Shown here piece after piece: positions 20,395-28,315 of a stretch of 64,000 bases of DNA. The position numbers and the translations under genes were made by a program. The stretch's first letter is position 1; every line of letters starts with the position of its first letter. Origin of the DNA: an uncultured Amylibacter sp. (GTDB taxonomy: Bacteria > Pseudomonadota > Alphaproteobacteria > Rhodobacterales > Rhodobacteraceae); assembly GCA_943846615.1 (NCBI GenBank), contig OX044354.1:310001-374000 (forward strand). Direction: 5' to 3'. Below the pieces are notes generated by a model that did not search any database, was not told the DNA's origin, and saw nothing but the letters and a program-made list of their open reading frames with translations.

Positions 20395-21312
20395 ATGCTA
20401 CGGTGGGTGCAACTTGCACCCACCAACCACACTTGGGGATTTTCAAAATGTCACATTATTCATCCCAACACCCTGCCCCAAAAGGCCGGTGTCGGATACA
20501 AAGCACAGCATCTAAATGACATTCTGAAAGATCCCAACAGTATTGGTTGGATCGAAATTCACGCGGAAAACTATATGGGTGACGGTGGTCGTCCGATTGC
20601 ACAGCTAAAGCATCTGCGTGAAATGTTTCCCGTATCTTGTCACGGTGTTGGCTTGTCCATTGGATCAGAATCCCCGTTGGACACCGATCATTTGGCGCGA
20701 TTGAAAAAACTGGTTGATTGGCTGGAACCCGCAATGTTTTCCGAACATTTGGCGTGGTCGACACATGACACCAGTTTTCTAAACGACCTTCTGCCTGTTC
20801 CATACACCCAAGACGTTGCGGATCGTGTTGTTGAACACATTCAACAAGTCCAAGAAACAGTCGGTCGCCAAATGTTGTTAGAAAACCCATCGACATATGT
20901 GGCGTTCGCGCAAAGCGATATGTCAGAAATTGATTTCCTGACAGATGTGGCAACGCGTTCAGGATGTGGACTGCTGTTGGATATCAACAATGTTTTCGTC
21001 TCTGCAACCAACCAGAAATATTCACCCAAAGAATACATTGACGCTTATCCAACCGAACACGTTGGTGAAATTCATCTGGGCGGTCACGAAGAAGACAGCG
21101 ACGAGCACGGTGACACCTTATTGATCGACAGCCACTCTCGCGCTGTTGTTGATCCCGTTTGGGAGCTATACGAATATACATTGGCCAAGGCAGGCGCACG
21201 TCCCACGTTGATTGAATGGGACAATGACATTCCAGAATGGAACGTTTTGGCAAACGAGGCGACATTGGCCGATGCATTGCTGGCACGCCATAATCAGATC
21301 GCCGCCCAATGA
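20395..21312 (+). CDS. bufB: MNIO-family (DUF692) bufferin-modifying enzyme BufB, start uncertain
   Basis: Multinuclear non-haem iron oxygenase of the DUF692 family that modifies cysteines of BufA. The body is intact from LPQKAGVGYKAQHL onward, with IEIHAENYMGD, CHGVGLSIGSESPLD, FSEHLAWS, LLENPSTYV, LLLDINNVFVSA, GEIHLGGHEED and TLIEWDNDIP; these His, Asp and Glu residues fit the metal site. The start is problematic. The first in-frame ATG (20395) has no ribosome binding site, and translation from it would run through the hairpin. A better ATG with a GGGGA site at 20448 is one base out of frame (see findings). The stop overlaps bufC (ATGA). Confidence 0.85.
   Translation: MLRWVQLAPTNHTWGFSKCHIIHPNTLPQKAGVGYKAQHLNDILKDPNSIGWIEIHAENYMGDGGRPIAQLKHLREMFPVSCHGVGLSIGSESPLDTDHLARLKKLVDWLEPAMFSEHLAWSTHDTSFLNDLLPVPYTQDVADRVVEHIQQVQETVGRQMLLENPSTYVAFAQSDMSEIDFLTDVATRSGCGLLLDINNVFVSATNQKYSPKEYIDAYPTEHVGEIHLGGHEEDSDEHGDTLLIDSHSRAVVDPVWELYEYTLAKAGARPTLIEWDNDIPEWNVLANEATLADALLARHNQIAAQ
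20402..20424 (+). promoter_or_regulatory. Hairpin between bufA and bufB
   Basis: Perfect inverted repeat GGTGGGTGCAA / TTGCACCCACC beginning 10 nt after the bufA stop. It has no T-run, so it is more likely a 3'-end stabiliser or partial attenuator that keeps precursor mRNA more abundant than the enzyme genes, a common layout for RiPP operons (inference). Confidence 0.7.
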
Positions 21313-22055
21313 GCGCATTTCAAGACACATTTACCAGCGCCTTATTGGATCCCGCCCAACCAACACCAAATGGATTGATTGACCCTAATGGACGCGTAGC
21401 GGGCAAGCGTTTCGATGTATACCGCAACAATGTGGTGCATTCACTTATCGATGCGATGGGCGATGCTTTCCCCGCAGTTAAAAAAATCGTTGGCGAAGAC
21501 TTCTTTGATGCAATGGCGGGCGTTTATGTTCGCGCCCATCCACCGAAAACACCGATGATGATGTTTTACGGTCAAGATTTCCCTGCATTCCTACGAGGGT
21601 TTGGGCCTGCGCAATCCCTACCCTATCTACCCGATGTGGCAGCATTGGAATTAGCGCGTCGCGACTGTTATCATGCCGCCGATGCCGATCCGGCGGATGC
21701 AATGATATTGACCACATTGGCGCCAGAGGCATTAATGGAAACACGTTTTGAATTGGTTCCAAGCGCCGTTTTGTTCCAATCCGAAAACCCAGCCCACAGC
21801 ATCTGGCAGTTCAACATGGTTGAACCGTTTCAAATCACGGCAACCCACGAATGGGTGTTGCTGACGCGTCCAGAAATGGATGTCATGGCACACAATCTGG
21901 ATGCCGCGACATATGCCTTTTTACGCGCAATCCAAAACAATGAAACATTGGCGATCTCTGCGGATGCAGGATTGGCGATCGATCCAAAATTCGACCTATC
22001 AACGGCCATTGGGTTGATGATGAGGACACAAATTATTCATCAGGTTAAATCCTAA
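21309..22055 (+). CDS. bufC: DUF2063 protein BufC, partner of BufB
   Basis: 248 residues. The N-terminal ~95 residues carry the DUF2063 (putative DNA-binding) domain: an early F-x-tail region, RFDVYRNNVVHSLIDAMGDA, and FPAVKKIVGEDFFDAMAGVY. Family partners present the precursor to the DUF692 enzyme in RiPP pathways. The start overlaps the bufB stop (ATGA), so the two are made together. No DNA-binding role needs to be assumed despite the domain name. Confidence 0.9.
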   Translation: MSAFQDTFTSALLDPAQPTPNGLIDPNGRVAGKRFDVYRNNVVHSLIDAMGDAFPAVKKIVGEDFFDAMAGVYVRAHPPKTPMMMFYGQDFPAFLRGFGPAQSLPYLPDVAALELARRDCYHAADADPADAMILTTLAPEALMETRFELVPSAVLFQSENPAHSIWQFNMVEPFQITATHEWVLLTRPEMDVMAHNLDAATYAFLRAIQNNETLAISADAGLAIDPKFDLSTAIGLMMRTQIIHQVKS

Positions 22056-22064
22056 GGGGGACAC

Positions 22065-22601
22065 ATGACCAAACTACTTGACCAATATGACCATATCTTT
22101 GCACTGATTTCCAAGGCGGCGGGCGATTGGTTTTTACCTACGTTGGCACGTTTTGCATTTGTGGCGGTGTTGTTGAAATACTTCTGGGGCTCTGCCATGA
22201 CCAAATTGGGCAGCGGCATCGGTGGATTATTTAACCTTGATCCAAACGGTTATGTTCAGATTTTTCCAAAGAAAATGGAGATGCTGGGCTATGACCCGTC
22301 AGGTTTAAACATCATCTACAAATTGATCGCTATCCTTGGCACTTGGAGCGAGTTTATATTGCCTGCTTTGATTTTGGTTGGGTTATTCACACGCTTGGCG
22401 GCGTTGGGAATGTTTGGATTTGTGATTGTGCAAACATTCGTTGATGTCACGGCGCATGGCGCGAAATTAGGGTCCTGGTTCAACAATTCGTCTGCTGAAT
22501 TGATCGCCGATCAACGTTTGTTGTGGTTTGCTTTATTCGCGACACTTGTCATCAAAGGTGCCGGCCCAATATCGCTGGACCGGCTGATGAAACGGGCCTA
22601 G
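22065..22601 (+). CDS. DoxX-family membrane protein of the buf operon
   Basis: 178 residues with about four transmembrane helices, including FAFVAVLLKYFWGSAMTKL near the N-terminus, LILVGLFTRLAALGMFGFVI and LLWFALFATLVIKGAGPISL, which fit DoxX/DoxD proteins. An AAGGGGG site precedes the ATG, and it lies 9 nt after bufC. DoxX proteins are often the fourth gene of bufferin operons; a redox or quinone-linked role is proposed but unproven. It converges with the next gene and shares 4 nt. Confidence 0.85.
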   Translation: MTKLLDQYDHIFALISKAAGDWFLPTLARFAFVAVLLKYFWGSAMTKLGSGIGGLFNLDPNGYVQIFPKKMEMLGYDPSGLNIIYKLIAILGTWSEFILPALILVGLFTRLAALGMFGFVIVQTFVDVTAHGAKLGSWFNNSSAELIADQRLLWFALFATLVIKGAGPISLDRLMKRA

Positions 22602-22963
22602 TCGCCCTTGGTATAGGCGGCCAAAATCGCCAGAATACCTGCGATGGCGCATAGTGTGATTGGGAACATCGTCCAAAAGCGCCATTCAAAGCCCCAGTAC
22701 ATGCCTGCGGCGGATAACAATAACAGCGGGCCCGACCATGTTGGGCGCGCGTGAACCAAGCCACCACCGACCAATGCCAGTACGGGTGCCAGTAGGCTGA
22801 CGAAACGGATGCTGCCGACGTCGTCGAGTTGGTTTAGAATATCTTGGTCTGGGACGTGGGTGTCTACGGTATCGACCAGAACGGTATAGCCGTAGGCGAA
22901 AAAGCCGACGACCATGCCCCATAGGCCCGAGATTACGCCCAAAATCAGTGCTGTATTACGCAT
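22598..22963 (-). CDS. Small integral membrane protein, unknown function
   Basis: 121 residues with four predicted transmembrane segments: about 5-28, 52-70, 77-92 and 97-116. Between the first two lies a polar loop with VDTHVPDQDILNQLDDVG. No catalytic motif is seen. Its stop overlaps the DoxX stop by 4 nt on the opposite strand. An AAGGAGC ribosome binding site precedes the ATG. Confidence 0.65.
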   Translation of the reverse strand: MRNTALILGVISGLWGMVVGFFAYGYTVLVDTVDTHVPDQDILNQLDDVGSIRFVSLLAPVLALVGGGLVHARPTWSGPLLLLSAAGMYWGFEWRFWTMFPITLCAIAGILAILAAYTKGD

Positions 22964-23020
22964 ATTTATTGCTCCTTGTTTGGATGTATGTAGTCACGCA
23001 TGCCCCCTTTCTGCAAGGGG

Positions 23021-23344
23021 TTATAGGAACTTGGCCTGAACGTCTTTGGTCCAGCCGAGTGTCAGTGTGGTTCCTGTGTCGATTACGGGGCGTTTCATGA
23101 GGCTGGGGTTTTCGGCGAGCAGTGTTAGATGCGGTTTCTGGCGCTGTTGTTCCGATAATCCGCGCCATGTGGTGGAACGGGTGTTCACCAATGCCGCGCC
23201 AAATTCGGCGTGGAAGCGAGCCAATTCATCGGGGGATATGGGATCGATACGGACGTCGACTAGGGTTATTTCCTGCCCAGATGCCTGAATTTGTTTTAAT
23301 GCTTTTCTGCAGGTATCGCAGTTTTTTAGGCCGTAAAGTTTCAT
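23021..23344 (-). CDS. ArsC/Spx-family thioredoxin-fold protein (YffB type)
   Basis: 107 residues. The N-terminus [16 protein letters not shown] has the CXXC motif of the Spx/MgsR/YffB group. The later [15 protein letters not shown] corresponds to the family's RPVI-based substrate region. The group includes arsenate reductases, but the motif here is more like YffB, whose role is undefined and may involve glutathione. It stands alone upstream of cspA, on the opposite strand. Confidence 0.85.
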   Translation of the reverse strand: MKLYGLKNCDTCRKALKQIQASGQEITLVDVRIDPISPDELARFHAEFGAALVNTRSTTWRGLSEQQRQKPHLTLLAENPSLMKRPVIDTGTTLTLGWTKDVQAKFL

Positions 23345-23583
23345 ATTACCCCCTGATTCATCGACTATATCGGCAAAAATACACCATTATAATCAATAAA
23401 TTAAGGGGTTTTTCGTGCATGGTTTCACAACCCCTTGCAATTTGCGACAAAAAGCCCCACATTGCGCTTGTGATGACTACTCTATCACTAATCCGTTGTC
23501 TTCCTTCGTGTTGTCTACTGATTTCTGACACTAGCACACCAAGCCACAGCATGTCGCGTGTGGTTAATATAAGGAAGATTATT

Positions 23584-23790
23584 ATGCCAAATGGTACAGT
23601 AAAATGGTTTAACGGAACTAAAGGCTACGGCTTTATCGCACCAGAAGATGGCGGCGCGGACGTGTTTGTACACATCACAGCTGTTCAAGCTGCTGGTTTG
23701 CAAGGTTTGGAAGATGACCAAAAAGTGTCTTACGAACTTGAAGAAGGCCGTAACGGCAAGCAAAACGCAATGAACATCACATTGGGTTAA
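23584..23790 (+). CDS. cspA: Cold-shock protein, CspA family
   Basis: 68-residue single-stranded nucleic-acid binding protein. RNP1 is KGYGFI (13-18) and RNP2 is VFVHI. The N-terminus [13 protein letters not shown] is canonical. An AGGAAG site lies about 8 nt upstream. The long untranslated upstream stretch (from about 23345) is typical of cold-shock leaders and shares a 17-nt word with the buf upstream region. It is followed by a good intrinsic terminator. Confidence 0.95.
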   Translation: MPNGTVKWFNGTKGYGFIAPEDGGADVFVHITAVQAAGLQGLEDDQKVSYELEEGRNGKQNAMNITLG

Positions 23791-23830
23791 GCCTGTCTGG
23801 TTCATTTTGAGCCACACTAGAAATCAATGA

Positions 23831-23860
23831 AAATGGCGTCCATTTGGGCGCCATTTTTTT
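23831..23860 (+). terminator. Intrinsic terminator of cspA
   Basis: An 8-bp stem AAATGGCG / CGCCATTT with a 10-nt loop, followed by a run of seven T, 40 nt after the cspA stop. Confidence 0.85.
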
Positions 23861-23928
23861 GTGCGCAGTGTGGTTGCGTGCGGTGGGTTAAGGTTTTCGG
23901 GAAAAGCCATAAATACAACGTCGGTATT

Positions 23929-23956
23929 ACGTCTAGATAACGTCTAGATAACGTCG
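23929..23956 (+). repeat. 11-bp tandem repeat (2.5 copies)
   Basis: The unit ACGTCTAGATA occurs twice in direct succession, followed by ACGTCG. A further ACGTCGG lies just upstream at about 23918. It sits at the edge of the structured segment between cspA and the OLD nuclease gene. Too few copies and no spacers for a CRISPR array. Confidence 0.75.
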
Positions 23957-23959
23957 TGA

Positions 23960-24175
23960 AATAAACCGATTAACAAATCGGTTGTGCGGCAGGGATTTGG
24001 CAAAGCCAAATGCCCGAGAGCACAGGACGTTTCAAAACCAGAGCGTAGGCATGTGCCGTTTTGGTTTATCCGTTAGGATAAACCTTAGATCAAGAATTGG
24101 GCGGTTCGCCAGAACAGCCCGCGCCCGACCTCCCCCATGGGAGGGCGCTTTGCACCCAACCTAGGTCGGGTGCTG
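23960..24175. other. Dense hairpin region, candidate structured RNA
   Basis: No protein gene is supported here. Four clear inverted repeats lie in a row: AACCGATT/AATCGGTT (23964-23983), a 10-bp stem with one bulge around GGGATTTGGC/GCCAAATGCCC (23992-24015), a perfect GGTTTATCC/GGATAAACC with a 4-nt loop (24063-24084), and CCCGACCT/AGGTCGGG (24124-24170), which encloses an alternative CCTCCC/GGGAGG stem. It fits no RNA family I recognise, and the strand is unknown. It ends just at the 3' end of the OLD nuclease gene. Confidence 0.45.
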
Positions 24176-24182
24176 GTGTTGG

Positions 24183-26003
24183 CTATTCGGCAATAAGGTT
24201 TTGAGATATCGTACTCAACACATTATCAATGGCAGACGTCGATAACTCATCCGAAACCCTTTTTAGATAAGCAGCTTTAAATTCATCAGGAAACTTGCGA
24301 GACCACAGCCATTCTTTGCTACCACGTGGGTATGCGCGTAGGGCATTGCCAATCTCTTGTGGCATACGATGATATGAGTCGTGAATCTCACTTTCGAAGG
24401 CCTCCAAATCAGGTTGGTCCATCATATCAACAAGAATTTCGGCCGCCTTTTCTCCTTCAAACAGAAACTCAAAAGGAAACTGAAATCCGTCAATCGAGAT
24501 ACTGTTCTCCCTAATGAAATCTAGGAATTCATCGCTTGCTGGTAGACACCAAGCATAAATGGCATCAGTCAATTGGGTCGGTTCGTCACCTTCACTAAAT
24601 GCAGCCCCAGTTATCTTTTGGAAGCTAGACCGACCTGATTTATCGTTATCAAATAAGAAGAAGCAGCTAGCCGGAAGAGTACCTTCTTTTGACATTTGTT
24701 TGAGGATTTCCTTTGCAGTAGTCGGAGTTCCATTCAACTTTTCAACATCTAATACTCCCTCGCCTGCAACATTCATTAGACGTGGTTTCAGAAACTCTAA
24801 GTCATTTTTTCCTTCAATAAATAAAGTTGGTTTGGCAGCTTTTTCCAAGCTTTTTTCAAGTCTCAGAATTTCCTCAGATTGCTTATTTTGTTCATCATGA
24901 AAGTTCTGCAACTGCCGAATCAAATATGGCAGCTGCATTAGGCTTGCTTCCTTCATTGCGCCATCAGCTTCTTCTAGGCTGTCTATTCTTTGAATTGCGT
25001 CGTTAGGGTGTACATCGAAACCAGTCTTTTCCTCACTCTGTTGTTTTTGAGTAAGTACGAAATAGCGAGATAGTGAAGGTGCACGCGATTTGGATTGATC
25101 GCCGCACAAATAGAAAATTGGTGAGTGACTAGTTAAAATGATTTGAGTGTCTTTCCTATTTGAAAACTCTACAAATGCATTAGCTTCATTTTCGGCAGAC
25201 TGATAGTCGAGGGAGTTTTCCGGTTCTTCAAACCCCCAGATATACAACTTTTGTGTTTCATTTTCGTCGATAAATCTAAGCATCGTTGGTATGTGCCGAG
25301 CTTTTACTCCGTCCCCCTTTTGGTTCATCAAGGAATGCTTGTCATGTCCCAACGCAAAGTCCAGAGATCTATACAGATCCCCCATTCGTGACGGCGCCGC
25401 CATGGTACTTTCTTGCCCCAAGGATGAAAGTAACTCCTTAGATAACCCCGAAGTTTCATCGCGAATTGACTGAACAAATTTGGTATTCGCAGTTTTTAAA
25501 GCAGTACTTTGACCAACGGCCTCATATAATCTCTCGATCAAATCCGCGTAAAACTTTTGCCCCTTAATTGCCGGAACATACGTGTAGCTTATACTGTTCA
25601 GGAAACGAGTAGCATTCTGCCTTTGCGACTTAGTGAAACTTCCGGGCAAAGTTTCCGACATTTGGCCGTAAATATTCCACTGCCTTTTAACAAAAAACTT
25701 TGTTCCTAACGACTTTTTGTAATTGGGGGGAACGTTAAATTCTAATTTCACAGAAATAAACTGCCGACCCTTCACACTTTCAGACTGAGCTCGACGCCTC
25801 CTGATGTCGGAAAAATCGAGCTTAAAATCAAGTTTCGTGCCAACGTCCACATCGTCATTAAAGAACAAATTCAGAGCACGTAGTACATTAGACTTCCCAC
25901 TGTCGTTCCTACCGAAAATAAGATTAATGTCCGAGCACTCCTTAAAGGTCGCGGCGTATAAACTTCTAAAATATTTTATCTCAAATTTACTAATTAATTC
26001 CAA
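24183..26003 (-). CDS. OLD-family ATP-dependent endonuclease (ABC ATPase plus Toprim)
   Basis: 606 residues. The N-terminal ABC/SMC-like ATPase has Walker A GRNDSGKSN (31-39), Walker B LYIWGFEEPENS (253-264, catalytic E259/E260) and a switch histidine in TSHSP (291-295). A coiled segment (about 365-390) leads to the Toprim nuclease domain with E397 (FIEGKND) and D452/D454 (FDNDKS). OLD proteins often serve in anti-phage defence, alone (class 1) or with a partner. No helicase, reverse transcriptase or other partner is seen next to it. The start is a TTG immediately after the thyX stop, with GGAGAG inside the thyX end, so it is expressed with thyX. The gene is visibly richer in A+T than its neighbours, consistent with acquisition. 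Confidence 0.85.
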   Translation of the reverse strand: MELISKFEIKYFRSLYAATFKECSDINLIFGRNDSGKSNVLRALNLFFNDDVDVGTKLDFKLDFSDIRRRRAQSESVKGRQFISVKLEFNVPPNYKKSLGTKFFVKRQWNIYGQMSETLPGSFTKSQRQNATRFLNSISYTYVPAIKGQKFYADLIERLYEAVGQSTALKTANTKFVQSIRDETSGLSKELLSSLGQESTMAAPSRMGDLYRSLDFALGHDKHSLMNQKGDGVKARHIPTMLRFIDENETQKLYIWGFEEPENSLDYQSAENEANAFVEFSNRKDTQIILTSHSPIFYLCGDQSKSRAPSLSRYFVLTQKQQSEEKTGFDVHPNDAIQRIDSLEEADGAMKEASLMQLPYLIRQLQNFHDEQNKQSEEILRLEKSLEKAAKPTLFIEGKNDLEFLKPRLMNVAGEGVLDVEKLNGTPTTAKEILKQMSKEGTLPASCFFLFDNDKSGRSSFQKITGAAFSEGDEPTQLTDAIYAWCLPASDEFLDFIRENSISIDGFQFPFEFLFEGEKAAEILVDMMDQPDLEAFESEIHDSYHRMPQEIGNALRAYPRGSKEWLWSRKFPDEFKAAYLKRVSDELSTSAIDNVLSTISQNLIAE

Positions 26004-26930
26004 TTAACTCTCCAAATCTACCCCAATCATCCCCTCAAACTCGCGCCACTCGCCCTTGGACATGCCGCTATTCTCCTGCGTAACCTCTTCCCCAGCCAAT
26101 CGCCGGCGAATACACTCCAAACCCTTCTCGGAAACATTCGCGCCGCCCATGCGGTAATCCTCGAATGCGGAATACGCCGCTGGCACCCAATCCTTCACAA
26201 TCTCGCACATCTTATCCGCATAAACGCGGATTTCGTATTGGGCGTGGCTGTCGGCGCGCAGGCGTAGGAAGTGGAAGAGGTTGTGCAAATCAACCTTCCA
26301 GTACCATTGGGTATAGACGTTGGCGGGCAGGTTCATGCGGGCGAGTTCGCGGGCCAAGCCTTGTTTATCCTCGTTTCCTTCGGCCATCATTTCTTCGTAG
26401 TGGTCGTAGGCGTTATCGCTGTCGTCTTTCAGGTATTTCAGGACTTGTTCCGCTTCGGCGCCTGTCAGGGCTTCGCCGCGACCTTGGTTATTGATTACGG
26501 ATTGGGCGGCGAGGTGTTCGGCCTTGGGGATATAGAACTCGCGGTCTAGGATCGAGTAGCGGGCCGAGTATTCGTTGACGTTGGCGGTGCGGTGGCGGAT
26601 CCATTGACGGGCGACGAATACGGGGAGTTTGACGTGGAATTTAACCTCGCACATTTCAAACGGGGTGGAGTGCCAGTGGCGCATCAGGTAGCGGATTAAG
26701 CCTTCGTCGTTGGTGACCGCTTTGGTGCCTTTGCCATATGATACGCGGGCGGCTTGTGTGATGGCGCTGTCGTTGCCCATGTAGTCGATGACGCGGATTA
26801 GGCCGTGATCGAGGACTTCGTGCGCCTTATAGAGGTGCTCTTCCATGCCGGGGGAGATTGCGCGGCGGGTTTGGCCGGTTTGGGCGCGTTGTTCTTCGAT
26901 TTCGGCCTGTTGTTCGGCTGTTAGTGGCAT
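26004..26930 (-). CDS. thyX: Flavin-dependent thymidylate synthase
   Basis: Makes dTMP from dUMP with FAD, NADPH and methylene-tetrahydrofolate. The signature [14 protein letters not shown] (112-125, RHRX4NEXSXRY type) is complete. The 308 residues are typical of alphaproteobacterial ThyX. It directly precedes the OLD nuclease frame with no gap. No thyA was seen in the window. Confidence 0.96.
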   Translation of the reverse strand: MPLTAEQQAEIEEQRAQTGQTRRAISPGMEEHLYKAHEVLDHGLIRVIDYMGNDSAITQAARVSYGKGTKAVTNDEGLIRYLMRHWHSTPFEMCEVKFHVKLPVFVARQWIRHRTANVNEYSARYSILDREFYIPKAEHLAAQSVINNQGRGEALTGAEAEQVLKYLKDDSDNAYDHYEEMMAEGNEDKQGLARELARMNLPANVYTQWYWKVDLHNLFHFLRLRADSHAQYEIRVYADKMCEIVKDWVPAAYSAFEDYRMGGANVSEKGLECIRRRLAGEEVTQENSGMSKGEWREFEGMIGVDLES

Positions 26931-27020
26931 AGTTTTCCCCGTTTTATCGTCTTTGTAAGTGATTCACTGTGATCAACATATAGGGTGACGGGCGTGAGGG
27001 GAAACACTATATGTACCCAA

Positions 27021-27860
27021 ATGACACATAATAACCTGAATATTGAGCGCCGCTTGGGCGATTGGATGCGTGCCCGCCTGCCCCATTGGGGAGCGGAGTT
27101 CGTGATGTTTGTATTAAAGCAGGGTTGGGCAAGTATTTATGGGTTCGCGTTGTTGGTGGCGATTATTGTGTCGTCGATGGTGTGGGATGATGCGTGGTGG
27201 CTGACACGGTATGATGCGTTGTTTTTATATGCGTTTGGGATGCAGGTGTTCCTGTTGGTCGCGCGGTTTGAGAGTTTGCGCGAGGCCAAGGTGATATTGT
27301 TGTTCCATGTGGTGGGCACCGTGATGGAGGTGTTTAAGTTGCATATGGGGTCGTGGGATTATCCCGAATATGGGTTCTTTGAAATTGGTGGTGTACCGCT
27401 GTTTTCGGGGTTCATGTATGCGTCTGTAGGCAGTTACATGGCGCGGGTTATTCGGATTTTTGATATGAAATTTGCGCCCTATCCGCCGTTTTGGACGACG
27501 GTTGTTTTGGCGGTGGCTATTTATGGGAATTTTTTCTGGCATCACTTTTGGATTGATCTGCGCAATGTGTTGTTTGTGGCGACGTTGGTGTTGTTTATCC
27601 GCACCCGCGTTTGGTTTTATATTGGCGAGCGCGCGTATTGGATGCCCCTGCCCGCGGCGGCGTTTTTCACGGCGTTTTTCCTGTGGTTGGCGGAAAATAT
27701 TGGCACGCTGACGGGGACGTGGATTTATGCGGGGCAGACGCAGTTTGAAATGGTGCGGTTGGGTAAATTGGGATCGTGGTATTTATTGCTGTATATTAGT
27801 TTTCTGTTGGTCACGTTGGTTTATCGTGATGCACTGAGCCGCCGGGTGTTGAGGCCGTAA
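27021..27860 (+). CDS. DUF817 family integral membrane protein
   Basis: About 279 residues with seven to eight predicted transmembrane segments. Conserved-looking loops are HVVGTVMEVFKLHMGSWDYP, GGVPLFSGFMYASVGSYMAR and FLWLAENIGTLTGTW, which fit the DUF817 family of unknown function. The start is uncertain: ATG 27021 is used, but an in-frame GTG lies 36 nt upstream and neither has a well-placed ribosome binding site. It is divergent from thyX. Confidence 0.82.
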   Translation: MTHNNLNIERRLGDWMRARLPHWGAEFVMFVLKQGWASIYGFALLVAIIVSSMVWDDAWWLTRYDALFLYAFGMQVFLLVARFESLREAKVILLFHVVGTVMEVFKLHMGSWDYPEYGFFEIGGVPLFSGFMYASVGSYMARVIRIFDMKFAPYPPFWTTVVLAVAIYGNFFWHHFWIDLRNVLFVATLVLFIRTRVWFYIGERAYWMPLPAAAFFTAFFLWLAENIGTLTGTWIYAGQTQFEMVRLGKLGSWYLLLYISFLLVTLVYRDALSRRVLRP

Positions 27861-27918
27861 ATTATGATATTATGACGCGAAAGCCCTTTAATATTGGGAA
27901 TGCAGGCGCTATATATAA

Positions 27919-28235
27919 GGTGTTCCTTCGGGAACTATGGTAATAAACGCGCATGTAATAAGCGGATCGGACCCGGGGGCGGTACCCGGCGACTCCACCA
28001 AACATCCCTCATTTGGGGACCATGGGGTCGAAATAGGATCGACGGACGTCTAAAGATGTTAGCTTTTGCCCGGTGCGGTGTCGCTGTTATCGACCCACTT
28101 AAGCTAGTTGCAAATGACAACAAAGCACCGATGGCTTTGGCTGCGTAAGCGGTCCGAAAAATTGGAACCTGACTCTTAGGCCTGCGGCCTAAGCGGGGTC
28201 CGGAGGTACCTGGCAACAGAAACCTCCACTTCATT
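27919..28235 (+). ncRNA. ssrA: tmRNA, two-piece alphaproteobacterial (permuted) form
   Basis: Rescues stalled ribosomes and adds a degradation tag. The acceptor piece comes first: a GTTCC-TTCG-GGAAC hairpin at 27922-27935, then a T-arm CCGGG/CCCGG, ending CGACTCCACCA at 28000. The coding piece starts at about 28024 with GGGGTCG, which pairs with CGACTCC of the acceptor end (one G-U). The tag frame is 28110-28148 (GCA resume codon to TAA), giving the peptide ANDNKAPMALAA. The 3' pseudoknot GGAGGT...ACCTCC ends near 28230. The intervening ~23 nt is expected to be removed. The adaptor gene sspB lies 1.3 kb downstream. Confidence 0.95.
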
Positions 28236-28292
28236 TAAAACGTTGTTGTGCATTTCCTTCGGAAATCTCTTGGGCAACAGAAACCTCCACTT
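28212..28292 (+). repeat. 20-nt duplicate of the tmRNA 3' region
   Basis: The 20-nt word GGCAACAGAAACCTCCACTT, part of the last tmRNA pseudoknot (28212-28231), occurs again exactly at 28273-28292. The second copy lacks the upstream pairing strand GGAGGT and follows a small ATTTCC/GGAAAT hairpin. Confidence 0.85.
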
Positions 28293-28315
28293 TCAAATCT
28301 AATTAAGGTGATACG

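Noticed and set aside
20292..20519. Separate small gene starting inside bufA
   Set aside because: It only reflects the frame of ATG 20448; the region is discussed as the misaligned bufB start.
23929..23956. Short CRISPR array
   Set aside because: The copies of the 11-bp unit are contiguous without spacers, and there are no cas genes.
24183..26003. Retron, Gabija or PARIS system
   Set aside because: Only the OLD-type nuclease is present; no reverse transcriptase, UvrD-like helicase or second PARIS gene adjoins it.
27961..28000. Stand-alone tRNA ending in CCACCA
   Set aside because: It is the acceptor arm of the tmRNA; there is no anticodon arm.
27894..28148. 84-codon protein gene
   Set aside because: The frame runs through the tmRNA acceptor and coding pieces; only its end (the tag peptide) is translated.
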